Shown in pieces: positions 32,916 to 41,051 of a DNA stretch of 64,000 nucleotides. This stretch comes from Nocardia sp. CY41 (GTDB lineage: Bacteria > Actinomycetota > Actinomycetes > Mycobacteriales > Mycobacteriaceae): positions 124,001 to 188,000 of the forward strand of contig NZ_VUOS01000020.1 in assembly GCF_009829325.1 (NCBI RefSeq), in the 5' to 3' direction. The position numbers were made by a program, and so were the translations under genes. The notes beneath the pieces are model-generated. The model made no database searches and was not told the DNA's origin. It saw only the letters and a list, made by a program, of their open reading frames with translations. Numbering within the stretch: position 1 is the first letter of the stretch; each line of letters opens with the position of its first letter.

Positions 32916-33920
32916 GTGCGCGCGATTGATCTGAAAGGTTCCGGCGGCCCCGAGGTCATGTCCCTCACCGAGGTGCACGACCCGAAGCCCGGGCACGGCG
33001 AAGTGCTGATCCAAGTGGCCGCGGCGGGCGTCAACCGGGCCGATCTGTTGCAGCGTCAGGGCTACTATCCGCCCCCTCCCGGAGCCAGCCCGCTGCTCGG
33101 CCTCGAATGCTCCGGTGTGATCGCCGAGATCGGTGACGGAGTGCGCGAGTGGGCGGTCGGCGATCGTGTCTGCGCCTTGCTGTCCGGCGGCGGTTACGCC
33201 GAACGGGTCGTGGTGCCCGCGACTCAGGTGCTGCCGGTCCCGGACGGCCTCGATCTGGGCGCGGCGGCGGGGCTGCCCGAAGTGGCGGCGACGGTGTGGT
33301 CGAACCTGGTGATGACCGCCCACCTGCGGTCCGGCCAGCTGCTGTTGATCCACGGCGGCGGCAGCGGGATCGGCACGCACGCCATCCAGGTCGCCAAAGC
33401 GCTCGGCGCGCGCGTCGCGGTGACCGCCGGGTCGGCGGAGAAGCTGGCGCGCTGCGCGGAGCTCGGTGCGGACGTGCTGATCAACTACAAGGAGGACGAC
33501 TTCGTCGCCGCCGTGCGCGCCGAGCGATCGGGGGCGGGCAGCCCCGGCGCGGATGTCATCCTCGACAATATGGGTGCGGTCTACCTGGGACGCAACGTGG
33601 ACGCGCTGGCCGACCACGGCCGCCTCGTGGTGATCGGCATGCAGGGTGGCGTGACCGCCGAACTGAATCTGGGTGTCCTCTTGCGCAAGTGGGGCACCGT
33701 CCACGCAACCAACGTGCGCGCGCGGCCCGCGACCGGCGTCGGCAGCAAGGCGGAAATCGTGGCGGAGGTGCGCCGGCAGCTGTGGCCGCTGATCGCCGAC
33801 GGCACAGTCGCGCCCGTCATCGCGGCCGAATTGCCTATCGAGGAGGCCGCCGAAGCGCACCGGCTGCTGAACTCCGGCGAGGTGTTCGGCAAGGTGGTGC
33901 TGCGGGTGGCGGAGCTGTGA
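32916..33920 (+). CDS. Zinc-independent NADPH:quinone oxidoreductase (PIG3-like)
   Basis: A 334-residue MDR-superfamily enzyme: VRAIDLKGSGGPEVM at the start, AAAGVNRADLLQRQGYYPPP, GLECSGVI, the NADPH motif LLIHGGGSGIGTHAIQVAK, and EAHRLLNSGEVFGKVVL at the end. It lacks zinc ligands. GTG at 32916 was chosen because it starts at the first beta strand. It reduces quinones or other carbonyls with NADPH. In M. tuberculosis Rv3777 is the equivalent gene, convergent with Rv3778c as here. Confidence 0.88.
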   Translation: MRAIDLKGSGGPEVMSLTEVHDPKPGHGEVLIQVAAAGVNRADLLQRQGYYPPPPGASPLLGLECSGVIAEIGDGVREWAVGDRVCALLSGGGYAERVVVPATQVLPVPDGLDLGAAAGLPEVAATVWSNLVMTAHLRSGQLLLIHGGGSGIGTHAIQVAKALGARVAVTAGSAEKLARCAELGADVLINYKEDDFVAAVRAERSGAGSPGADVILDNMGAVYLGRNVDALADHGRLVVIGMQGGVTAELNLGVLLRKWGTVHATNVRARPATGVGSKAEIVAEVRRQLWPLIADGTVAPVIAAELPIEEAAEAHRLLNSGEVFGKVVLRVAEL

Positions 33921-33927
33921 GCCCAGC

Positions 33928-35130
33928 TCACTCCAGCGCCAGCAGGGCCCTGCCGAGCTGATCGATCTCGAACTTGGTGGTGTAGGGCGCGAGACCGATG
34001 GTCACCGCGCCGCCCTCGTCGTTGACGCCGAGCGCGTCCAGCAGCCTGCTGCCGCCGTGCACGCCGCTCACCGTGCCGATCCGGTTGTCGGCGAGCTTGG
34101 CCGCGACCTTCTCCGCCTGCATGCCCGCGAGCGTGAAGCTGACCGTGGGGATGCGGGTGGAGGCGCGGCCGATCACGGTGAGGCCGGGAATCGAGTCCAG
34201 CATGCTCATCAAGTGCTCGAACAGCTGGTCGTGGTAGTCCTGCAGCGAGGTGATCGACATCTCCAGGCGCTCGCGCCGGGTGCCGTGCGCCCGCTCGTCC
34301 AGTCCGGCCAGGAAGTCGATGGAGGTGGTCAGGCCCGCGAGCAGCGCGTACTGGTGTCCACCGACCTCGAGCCGTTCGGCGCCCTTCGCGTAGGGGTTCA
34401 ACGACATGGACGGAATCCGGTCCAGGAACGCCGGGTCACGGAAGACCAGCGCGCCGATCTGCGGACCGCCCCATGCCGGCGCGCTCAGCGCGACGACGTC
34501 GGCGTTCAGTTCATCGATGTCGATCAGCGCGTAAGGCGCGGCGCCGAACGCGTCGGCCACCAGCAGGCCGCCCACCTCGTGCACCCGGTCCGCGGCCACC
34601 CGCACGGCGGGCGCCGAACCGACGATCGGCGAGGCCGCGGTCAACGCGACCAGTCGCGCTGTGGGGCCGATCAGCTCCTCGAACTGCCAGGACGGCATCT
34701 CGCAGGTCTCGATCTCCACCTCGGCCCAGCGCACGTGCGCGCCGTAGCGGTTGGCGATGCGCAGCCACGGCGCGACGTTCGCCTCGTCGTCCAGCCGGGA
34801 GAGCACGATGCCGGTGCCGAGGCCGAGCCGCGAGCTCAGCGATTCGGCGAGCCAGGCCAGCAGGACGGCGCGGTCGGGGCCGAGGACGACGCCCGCCGGG
34901 TCACCGCCGACGAGGTCGGCGACGGCCTCACGGGCCGCGTCCAGAATCGCCGCGCTGCGCACCGCCGCGCCGTTACGGCCGATATGTGAGAAGGAGGAAG
35001 TCCGAAAACCCGTCGAAACAGCGCGGGACACCGCGTCCGGAACCAGCATGCCCGATTGCGGGTCCAGGTGGATCCAGCCGTCGCCCAGGGACGGTATCAG
35101 GCCCCGAACCCTCGCGACGTCGTAAGTCAT
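33928..35130 (-). CDS. Class-V aminotransferase/cysteine-desulfurase-fold protein lacking the PLP lysine
   Basis: A 400-residue protein with the NifS/class-V fold: DVARVRGLIPSLGDGWIHLD at the start, LVADAFGAAPYALIDID with the PLP Asp193, and ALSAPAWGGPQIGALVF. In active relatives this last block reads SAHK-GGP with the Schiff-base Lys; here His is Pro218 and Lys is Ala219. From memory, the mycobacterial orthologue Rv3778c also lacks the Lys, so the loss seems conserved, not a local decay. It may have a non-catalytic or lysine-independent role. It is convergent with the quinone oxidoreductase (7-nt gap). Confidence 0.85.
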   Translation of the reverse strand: MTYDVARVRGLIPSLGDGWIHLDPQSGMLVPDAVSRAVSTGFRTSSFSHIGRNGAAVRSAAILDAAREAVADLVGGDPAGVVLGPDRAVLLAWLAESLSSRLGLGTGIVLSRLDDEANVAPWLRIANRYGAHVRWAEVEIETCEMPSWQFEELIGPTARLVALTAASPIVGSAPAVRVAADRVHEVGGLLVADAFGAAPYALIDIDELNADVVALSAPAWGGPQIGALVFRDPAFLDRIPSMSLNPYAKGAERLEVGGHQYALLAGLTTSIDFLAGLDERAHGTRRERLEMSITSLQDYHDQLFEHLMSMLDSIPGLTVIGRASTRIPTVSFTLAGMQAEKVAAKLADNRIGTVSGVHGGSRLLDALGVNDEGGAVTIGLAPYTTKFEIDQLGRALLALE

Positions 35131-35381
35131 GCTGGCCACTCTAAGGGCAGCGGACGAGCCTGTGTAACCGCGTTCCCCTCCACATCGTGGCGGGAGCACA
35201 GCGACCTGGGACTCAGCATGGCGACCGACTTTCGAGAAATCCGAACCACACGACCCGAACAGAATAGAACGCCAGGCCCGCGCGGCGGCGCGGACCGGCG
35301 GCGCGCGCCGGAGCGTGCCGCGACGCCCGGCCCAGGAGACCGGCTTAGCGCGTTCGGGCCGGACACGACATGATAGGGACC

Positions 35382-35984
35382 ATGACGCACTCGGACGAGG
35401 CACCGGACCACATCGTCGTTGTCGGACCCGACGGCAGGCCGTTGGCCATCCCCGCGGCGGCCGGATCGGAGGCGCCTTTCACCGCACAGGTGGTGACCGA
35501 CGATAACAAGGACAAGTCGGACGATCGGGACGACTCCGGCGAATCGCTCGCCGACATGGTCGAGCAGCCCGCGAAGGTCATGCGGATCGGCACCATGATG
35601 AAGCAGCTGCTCGAGGAGGTGCGCGCGGCTCCGCTGGACGAGGCCAGCCGCAATCGCCTCAAGGAGATCCACACGTCCTCGGTGCGGGAGCTGGAGCAAG
35701 GGCTCGCCCCCGAACTGCGGGAGGAGCTCGAACGGCTCACCCTGCCGTTCACCGACGAAGGCGTGCCGTCCGACGCCGAGCTGCGGATCGCGCAGGCGCA
35801 GCTGGTCGGCTGGCTGGAGGGCCTGTTCCACGGCATCCAGACCGCGCTGTTCGCCCAGCAGATGGCCGCGCGCGCCCAGCTCGAACAGATGCGCCAGGGG
35901 GCGTTGCCGCCCGGCATCCACGCCGCCGACCCGCGCGGCGGCCAGGCGAGTCACGTCACCGGCGGTTCCGGCCAATACCTGTGA
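35382..35984 (+). CDS. bpa: Bacterial proteasome activator Bpa (PafE)
   Basis: A 200-residue helical protein: acidic disordered N-terminus (about 1-60), long helices with VMRIGTMMKQLLEEVRAAPL, LKEIHTSSVRELEQGL and QAQLVGWLEGLFHGIQTALF, and the C-terminal GQYL motif that docks into the 20S proteasome. Bpa forms a dodecameric ring that delivers unfolded proteins to the actinobacterial proteasome without ATP. ATG at 35382 has AGGGAC just upstream. Mycobacterial Rv3780 lies in the same place beside the galactan exporter genes. Confidence 0.93.
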   Translation: MTHSDEAPDHIVVVGPDGRPLAIPAAAGSEAPFTAQVVTDDNKDKSDDRDDSGESLADMVEQPAKVMRIGTMMKQLLEEVRAAPLDEASRNRLKEIHTSSVRELEQGLAPELREELERLTLPFTDEGVPSDAELRIAQAQLVGWLEGLFHGIQTALFAQQMAARAQLEQMRQGALPPGIHAADPRGGQASHVTGGSGQYL

Positions 35985-36197
35985 GCGTGTGCCACGAGGT
36001 GGCGCGAAGCCGCAAGGGTAGTCTCGTGCACCGTGCCCGCCGCTGCCGCTCGCTCCGACTCGGTCAACGACCCGAGTGCGGTGCGCCCTGAAGAGAGCTC
36101 AGTTGGTTCCGATGACCAAGCGCGTTCAGATGACAGCTCGCCGTCCGAATCGGCCGAGCACACGGCGCCGTCCGGCGACGACTCGCAGGAGCGTCCG

Positions 36198-37076
36198 GTG
36201 AGCGCGGCCACGCCCGAGGCGCAGACCCTGCACGCCGGGGCCACCGTCGCGAAGATCGTGCCGGACTCCCAGACGTTCCGCCGTGCGTTCCAGGACTTCG
36301 CCGGTGGCTTCGCGCAGCGTGAACTGTGGCTGTCGCTGGGCTGGCAGGACATCAAGCAGCGCTACCGCCGCTCGGTGCTCGGCCCGTTCTGGATCACCAT
36401 CGCCACCGGCTTGCAGGCCGTGGCGATGGGCGTGCTGTACGCGGCGCTGCTCGGCCAGCCGCTGCGCGAGTATCTGCCCTACGTGACGGTGGGGCTGATC
36501 ATCTGGAACGTGATCAGCGCGAGCATCCTGGAGGGCTCGGAGGTCTTCATCGCCAACGAGGGCCTGATCAAACAGCTTCCTTCGGCCCTGAGCGTGCACG
36601 TCTACCGGCTGGTGTGGCGGCAGCTGCTGTTCTTCGCCCACAACATGGTGATCTACCTGGTGATGCTCGCCGCGTTCGGCGTGTGGCGCCATCTGGGGGT
36701 GGCCAGCCTGATGGCGATCCCGGCGATCGCGCTGATCTTCCTCAATTCCATGTGGGTGTCGATCGTGTTCGGCATCTTCAGCACGCGCTACCGCGATATC
36801 GCGCCGATTCTCGGCAGCACCACGCTGATGCTGTTCGTGCTGACGCCGGTCATGTGGACGACGAAGACCTTGCAATCGCAGATCACCGGCGACCGCGCGA
36901 AACTGGCCGAACTCGTGCCGACGTTCCACTATCTCGAAATCGTCCGGGCGCCGTTGCTCGGCGAACCGCAGGAACTGCGGCACTGGCTGGTCGTCGGCGC
37001 GATCACCCTGGTGGGTTGGATCGTCGCGATCCTGGCCATGAAGCAGTACCGTTCGCGCGTACCGTACTGGGTATAG
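36198..37076 (+). CDS. wzm: Galactan ABC exporter permease Wzm-like
   Basis: A 292-residue ABC-2 permease with six hydrophobic segments. ELWLSLGWQDIKQRYRRSVLG precedes TM1, as in Wzm/RfbD proteins, and LPTFHYLEIVR-type residues lie near the C-terminus. GTG at 36198 is preferred because GGAG lies 6 nt upstream and it gives about the length of mycobacterial Rv3783; an in-frame GTG at 36033 would add a 55-residue Ser/Asp-rich extension. With Wzt it exports lipid-linked galactan across the inner membrane. Confidence 0.88.
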   Translation: MSAATPEAQTLHAGATVAKIVPDSQTFRRAFQDFAGGFAQRELWLSLGWQDIKQRYRRSVLGPFWITIATGLQAVAMGVLYAALLGQPLREYLPYVTVGLIIWNVISASILEGSEVFIANEGLIKQLPSALSVHVYRLVWRQLLFFAHNMVIYLVMLAAFGVWRHLGVASLMAIPAIALIFLNSMWVSIVFGIFSTRYRDIAPILGSTTLMLFVLTPVMWTTKTLQSQITGDRAKLAELVPTFHYLEIVRAPLLGEPQELRHWLVVGAITLVGWIVAILAMKQYRSRVPYWV

Positions 37077-37086
37077 GAGCGCCCCG

Positions 37087-37923
37087 ATGAGTCGTGTGAG
37101 TATCGAGACCCAGGAAGCCTGGGTCGAATTCCCGATCTTCGACGCCAAATCGCGGTCGCTGAAAAAGGCGTTCCTCGGCAAGGCGGGCGGCGCGATCGGA
37201 CGCAATCAGTCCGACGTCGTCGTGGTCGAGGCCCTGCGGGACATCAACCTGTCGCTGAAAGAGGGTGACCGGGTCGGCCTGGTCGGGCACAACGGCGCGG
37301 GCAAATCGACGCTGCTGCGCCTGCTTTCGGGCATCTATGAGCCCTCGCGCGGCAGCGCGCGCATCCGTGGGCGGGTGGCGCCGGTGTTCGATCTCGGCGT
37401 CGGCATGGATCCGGAGATCTCCGGCTACGAGAACATCATCATTCGCGGCCTGTTCCTCGGGCAGACGCGCAAGCAGATGCTGTCGAAGATCGATGAGATC
37501 GCGGATTTCACCGAACTCGGCGAGTACCTGTCCATGCCGCTGCGCACCTATTCCACCGGGATGCGCGTGCGCCTGGCGATGGGCGTGGTCACCTCGATCG
37601 ATCCCGAAATCCTGCTGCTCGACGAGGGCATCGGCGCCGTCGACGCGGAATTCATGAAGAAGGCCCGGCTGCGGTTGCAGTCCTTGGTCGCACGGTCCGG
37701 CATCCTGGTTTTCGCCAGCCACTCCAACGAATTCCTCGCGCAACTGTGCGATACCGCGCTGTGGATCGACCACGGCCAGATCCGGTTGCGCGGGGGCATC
37801 GAAGAGGTGGTGCGAGCCTACGAGGGGCCGGAAGCGGGGAATCACGTCGCGACCGTGCTGCGTGAAATGGAAGCCGAACGGGCCGGAACAGACCAGCGAG
37901 AATTGGAGCGGAATCAAGCATGA
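37087..37923 (+). CDS. wzt: Galactan ABC exporter ATPase Wzt-like
   Basis: A 278-residue ATPase: Walker A GHNGAGKST (67-75), Q-loop region GRVAPVFDLGVGMDPEISG, signature YSTGM (typical of polysaccharide exporters), Walker B ILLLDEGIGAVD with catalytic Glu, and H-loop ASHS. It lacks the long C-terminal carbohydrate-binding domain of some Wzt proteins. ATG at 37087 has AGGAG upstream. It follows wzm by 10 nt, and its stop overlaps a mini-ORF start (ATGA), which in turn overlaps glfT1. Equivalent to mycobacterial Rv3781. Confidence 0.92.
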   Translation: MSRVSIETQEAWVEFPIFDAKSRSLKKAFLGKAGGAIGRNQSDVVVVEALRDINLSLKEGDRVGLVGHNGAGKSTLLRLLSGIYEPSRGSARIRGRVAPVFDLGVGMDPEISGYENIIIRGLFLGQTRKQMLSKIDEIADFTELGEYLSMPLRTYSTGMRVRLAMGVVTSIDPEILLLDEGIGAVDAEFMKKARLRLQSLVARSGILVFASHSNEFLAQLCDTALWIDHGQIRLRGGIEEVVRAYEGPEAGNHVATVLREMEAERAGTDQRELERNQA

Positions 37924-37997
37924 GCGGTCAGGCCCGGAGGCGGCGGCGAAGCGTGACCACGGAAGGTCCCGCTCGCGCGGGAAAGGCCGCAGCATGA
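37920..37997 (+). CDS. 25-codon Arg-rich mini-ORF bridging wzt and glfT1 (dispersed repeat unit)
   Basis: The ATG overlaps the wzt stop (ATGA at 37920-37923), and the TGA overlaps the glfT1 start (ATGA at 37994-37997). The predicted peptide begins MSGQARRRRRSVTTEGPARA. Its first roughly 41 bases are nearly identical to the tandem 75-bp units at 56532-56681, which also end in an ATGA junction with a gene start. A GGAG-like site lies about 10 nt upstream. Translation is plausible by coupling, but the unit may act as RNA or DNA instead. Not previously known to me as a named family. Confidence 0.5.
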   Translation: MSGQARRRRRSVTTEGPARAGKAAA

Positions 37998-38929
37998 GTG
38001 AGCCGACCGGGACCGAACTCGCTGGAACGGACGCTGGTGCGCAGCAGCGGATCGTGGCCGTCGTCGTCACGCACAAGCGCCGCGAACTGCTCGCGGAGTC
38101 GCTGAAGGTAGTCACCTCCCAGTCCCGCCCGGTGGATCACCTGATCGTGATCGACAACGGCAACGAGCCGGAGGTCGCCGATCTGGTACGCGATCAGCCG
38201 GTGGAGTCCACCTACCTGGGATCGGCGCACAACCTCGGCGGCGCCGGCGGATTCGCGCTCGGCATGCTGCACGCGTTGAGCATCGGCGCGGACTGGGTGT
38301 GGCTCGCCGACGACGACGGCAGACCCGAGGGCCCCGACGTGCTGTCCACGCTGCTGGACTGCGCGAACCGGCACAGCTTGGTCGAGGTCTCACCCGTGGT
38401 CTGCGATATCGATGAACCCGACCGCCTCGCCTTTCCGCTGCGCCGCGGCGTGGTCTGGCGCCGGCTGCGCTCGGAACTCGGCGACGACGATTTCCTGCCC
38501 GGCATCGCCTCGCTGTTCAACGGCGCGCTGATCTCCGCGCGCGCGGTCGACGTGATCGGGGTGCCGGACCTGCGCCTGTTCGTGCGCGGTGACGAGGTCG
38601 AGGTGCATCGCAGGCTGGTGCGCTCCGGGCTGCCGTTCGGCACCTGCCTGCAGACGGCGTACCTGCATCCCAACGGCGCGGCCGAGTTCAAGCCGATCCT
38701 CGGCGGCCGGATGCACACGCAGTACCCGGACGATCCGGTGAAGCGCTACTTCACCTACCGCAACCGGGGCTACCTGATGTCCCAGCCGGGCATGCGGAAA
38801 CTGCTTCCGCAGGAATGGGTCCGTTTCTCCTGGTTCTTTCTCGTCACTCGCCGCGATCCGGCCGGCTTGCGCGAATGGTTCCACCTTCGCTCCCTCGGCC
38901 GCCACGAGCAGTTCGGCAAACCCGACTGA
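37994..38929 (+). CDS. glfT1: Galactofuranosyltransferase GlfT1
   Basis: A 311-residue GT2 glycosyltransferase: IVAVVVTHKRRELLAESLKV at the start, VIDNGNEPE, HNLGGAGGFALGML, acidic triad ADDDGR (Asp106-108) for UDP/metal, FNGALISARAV, and VRGDEVEVHRR with the likely catalytic acids. It adds the first galactofuranoses to the rhamnosyl-linker of arabinogalactan. ATG at 37994 has AAAGG upstream. It lies in the wzm-wzt-mini-ORF-glfT1 operon; mycobacteria have Rv3781-Rv3782-Rv3783, with a different gene order. Confidence 0.9.
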   Translation: MSEPTGTELAGTDAGAQQRIVAVVVTHKRRELLAESLKVVTSQSRPVDHLIVIDNGNEPEVADLVRDQPVESTYLGSAHNLGGAGGFALGMLHALSIGADWVWLADDDGRPEGPDVLSTLLDCANRHSLVEVSPVVCDIDEPDRLAFPLRRGVVWRRLRSELGDDDFLPGIASLFNGALISARAVDVIGVPDLRLFVRGDEVEVHRRLVRSGLPFGTCLQTAYLHPNGAAEFKPILGGRMHTQYPDDPVKRYFTYRNRGYLMSQPGMRKLLPQEWVRFSWFFLVTRRDPAGLREWFHLRSLGRHEQFGKPD

Positions 38930-39059
38930 GTCCGGCGGGCCCGCGCGTCGGGTCGGGATCCGAGAGGCGCTTCCCGATCGGATCGGAAATTCGGTTGCGC
39001 GCAGCGGGTTCGGGTGCAAAAGTGAGCGGAGCTGCGAGAGAGGTAAGGAGGTGTGGACC

Positions 39060-39149
39060 GTGACGAGGAACGTTCGGGTTGTCGTGTCCTGGCGAGCTGA
39101 CTTCCGTCGTGCCGCCACACGAAACTCCCCCTCATTCTCCGCTCGCTGA
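39060..39149 (+). CDS. 29-residue Arg-rich small ORF upstream of rsgA
   Basis: A GTG at 39060 is preceded by a very strong ribosome binding site (AAGGAGGTG, 5-6 nt spacing), and the frame stops at 39147-39149 after 29 residues (begins MTRNVRVVVSWRADFRRAAT). It ends 42 nt before rsgA and is not overlapped by a gene. The strength of the start signal in an otherwise 262-nt intergenic region suggests a real small protein or leader peptide. No family is recognised. Confidence 0.5.
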   Translation: MTRNVRVVVSWRADFRRAATRNSPSFSAR

Positions 39150-39191
39150 ACCCTTCTCGGGTTCGGCGCCCGACGAAGGATTCCTTCCACC

Positions 39192-40238
39192 ATGGTCGAC
39201 TACGACCTTCTCGTCCCTTACGGCTGGACCGAAGCCGTCTCCACCAGCTACGCAGCGCTGATCGAGCAAGACTGCGTACCCGCGCGCGTGATTCGCATGG
39301 ATCGCAGTGAATGCGACGCGATCACGCCGAACGGGCTCGCCCGCGTCCGCTGCCCCCGCCCGGATTCCGAGGTCAGCGGGTTGTGCACCGGCGACTGGGT
39401 GACGGTCGACGCCACCTCGTCGGTGCGGCGGCTACTTCCGCGCCGGTCCGCGATCGTGCGCTCGTCGGTGTCCGGCCGGTCGCAGGGCCAGGTGCTCGCC
39501 GCCAACGTCGACACCGTGCTGATCTGCACCGCCGCCGACGGCGATGTGGACCTCGGCCGCATCGAACGCATGCTGGCGCTGGCCTGGGAGAGCAATGCCC
39601 AGCCGATCGTGCTGCTCACCAAGGCCGACGCGGCCGACGACATCCCGCTCGACGAGGTGCGCGCCGTCGCGCCGGGCGCTGGCGTGCTCGAGGTGAGCGC
39701 GAACACCGGCCTGGGGCTGGACGTGCTCACGGCGATGCTCGGCGGCACCGTCGCGCTGCTCGGACCCTCCGGTGCTGGGAAGTCGACCCTCGCCAACGCG
39801 CTGCTCGGCGCGGAGGTCTTCGCCACCAACTCCGTGCGCGACACGGACAAGAAAGGCAGGCACACCACGGTGCACCGGGAACTGCGCCCGTTGCCGGGCG
39901 GCGGCGCCCTGATCGATACGCCAGGGCTGCGCGGCGTCGGAGTGTGGGATGCGGGCGAAGGAATCGAGAAGACCTTCAGCGACATCGAATCCCTTGCCGC
40001 GCAGTGTCGTTTCGGCGATTGCGCGCACCACGGCGAGCCGGGGTGTGCGGTGCGGGAGGCGATCGACAGCGGCGAGCTGACCCAGCGCAGGCTCGACAGC
40101 TACGACAAGCTGGCCCGTGAGAACGAATGGATGCGGGCGCGTACCGACAAGCGATTGCAGGCCGAGCGACAGCGGGCCTGGCGAGGCATCGTCAAACAAC
40201 AGCGCCGGATGTACCAGGAGCGGAACTCGGGCCGCTGA
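39192..40238 (+). CDS. rsgA: Ribosome small-subunit-dependent GTPase A
   Basis: A 348-residue circularly permuted GTPase: an N-terminal OB-fold region, G4 LLTKADAADD, G1 GPSGAGKSTLANALLG (about 196-210), G2/G3 with HTTVHRELRPLPGGGALIDTPGLR, and the C-terminal zinc motif CRFGDCAHHGEPGC. It matures 30S subunits in the cytoplasm. ATG at 39192 has GAAGGA upstream. A hairpin terminator follows. A 29-codon ORF lies just upstream. Confidence 0.93.
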   Translation: MVDYDLLVPYGWTEAVSTSYAALIEQDCVPARVIRMDRSECDAITPNGLARVRCPRPDSEVSGLCTGDWVTVDATSSVRRLLPRRSAIVRSSVSGRSQGQVLAANVDTVLICTAADGDVDLGRIERMLALAWESNAQPIVLLTKADAADDIPLDEVRAVAPGAGVLEVSANTGLGLDVLTAMLGGTVALLGPSGAGKSTLANALLGAEVFATNSVRDTDKKGRHTTVHRELRPLPGGGALIDTPGLRGVGVWDAGEGIEKTFSDIESLAAQCRFGDCAHHGEPGCAVREAIDSGELTQRRLDSYDKLARENEWMRARTDKRLQAERQRAWRGIVKQQRRMYQERNSGR

Positions 40239-40242
40239 TCGA

Positions 40243-40270
40243 GCGAGGGGCACGGTAGGGTGCCCCTCGC
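40243..40270 (+). terminator. Intrinsic terminator after rsgA
   Basis: A stem GCGAGGGGCAC / GTGCCCCTCGC with a short loop begins 5 nt after the rsgA stop. Confidence 0.85.
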
Positions 40271-40295
40271 ATCGTTCGCTATCTGGGAGGGATAG

Positions 40296-41009
40296 ATGAG
40301 TCAACCCGGCGGGTACCCGCCACCCGGTCAGCAGCCCGGCCCCTGGCCCGGGCAGCCGACGTTCGGTCAGCAGCCGCCAGTCGGCCAGTACCCGCCTCCG
40401 CAGGCGCCCGCGCAGTACGCGCCGCCCGCGGGGCAGCATCCGAGCCAACCGCATCTCGCCCAACCCCAGGCGGGCCAGCCGCCGTACGGGCAGCCGGCGC
40501 CGCAATTCGCCCAGCCCGCACCGCAATACGGTCAGCCGCAGCCGTACGGCCAGCCGCAGCAGTTCGGGCAGCCGCAACCGTATGGGCAACCGCAGCAGTT
40601 CGGTCAGCCAGGTTATGGTCAGCCTGCCGATCCGCCGGGCATCACCATCGACGCCTCGTACTCGCTGTGGACGTTCATGCTCGCGCTCACCAAGCCGAAG
40701 ATCCTGGTCAACGGCCAGCGGGTGCCCAACACCCGCTGGGGCGCGAACCACATCCCGGTCGGGCCCGGCCAGTACCACGTCCGGGTCACCACCCCGTGGT
40801 TGTTCGACATGGGTCAGGCGAACGTCACCGTGCCCATCGCCGAGGGACAGGCGACCCGGTTCTACTACAAGCCGCCGGTGGTGATCTTCCTCAACGGCGC
40901 GATCGGACCGGTTCCGCAGAAGGCTCCGGGCATGGTGTTCCTGTATATCGTCTGGGCCCTGGTCGCAGTGATGTTCCTGCTGAACATCGTGCTCATCGCC
41001 TCGGTCTGA
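40296..41009 (+). CDS. Pro/Gln/Tyr-rich repeat protein with C-terminal membrane helix
   Basis: A 237-residue protein. Residues about 1-113 are a low-complexity Pro/Gln/Gly/Tyr tail with repeated QPYGQPQQFGQP units. Residues about 114-205 form a compact domain (ITIDASYSLWTFMLALTKPK, VPNTRWGANHIPVGPGQYHV). A hydrophobic helix (about 214-236) ends the protein. A GGGAGG ribosome binding site precedes the ATG. The layout suggests a membrane-anchored actinobacterial surface or signalling protein with a flexible cytoplasmic tail. No function is assigned. A strong terminator follows. Confidence 0.72.
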   Translation: MSQPGGYPPPGQQPGPWPGQPTFGQQPPVGQYPPPQAPAQYAPPAGQHPSQPHLAQPQAGQPPYGQPAPQFAQPAPQYGQPQPYGQPQQFGQPQPYGQPQQFGQPGYGQPADPPGITIDASYSLWTFMLALTKPKILVNGQRVPNTRWGANHIPVGPGQYHVRVTTPWLFDMGQANVTVPIAEGQATRFYYKPPVVIFLNGAIGPVPQKAPGMVFLYIVWALVAVMFLLNIVLIASV

Positions 41010-41012
41010 CTC

Positions 41013-41041
41013 GAGAGGGCACCGGCGGCCGGTGCCCTCTC
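41013..41041 (+). terminator. Intrinsic terminator after the Pro/Gln-rich gene
   Basis: A perfect 13-bp stem (GAGAGGGCACCGG / CCGGTGCCCTCTC) with a 3-nt loop begins 3 nt after the stop and is followed by TT. Confidence 0.88.
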
Positions 41042-41051
41042 TTCGGATCAC

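Noticed and set aside
36033..36197. Longer start for wzm giving a 55-residue Ser/Asp-rich N-terminus
   Set aside because: No ribosome binding site at 36033, while GTG 36198 has GGAG 6 nt upstream and gives the length expected from the mycobacterial protein.
39150..39191. Transcription-attenuation hairpin between the 29-codon ORF and rsgA
   Set aside because: No convincing terminator stem with a T run could be found in the 42-nt gap.
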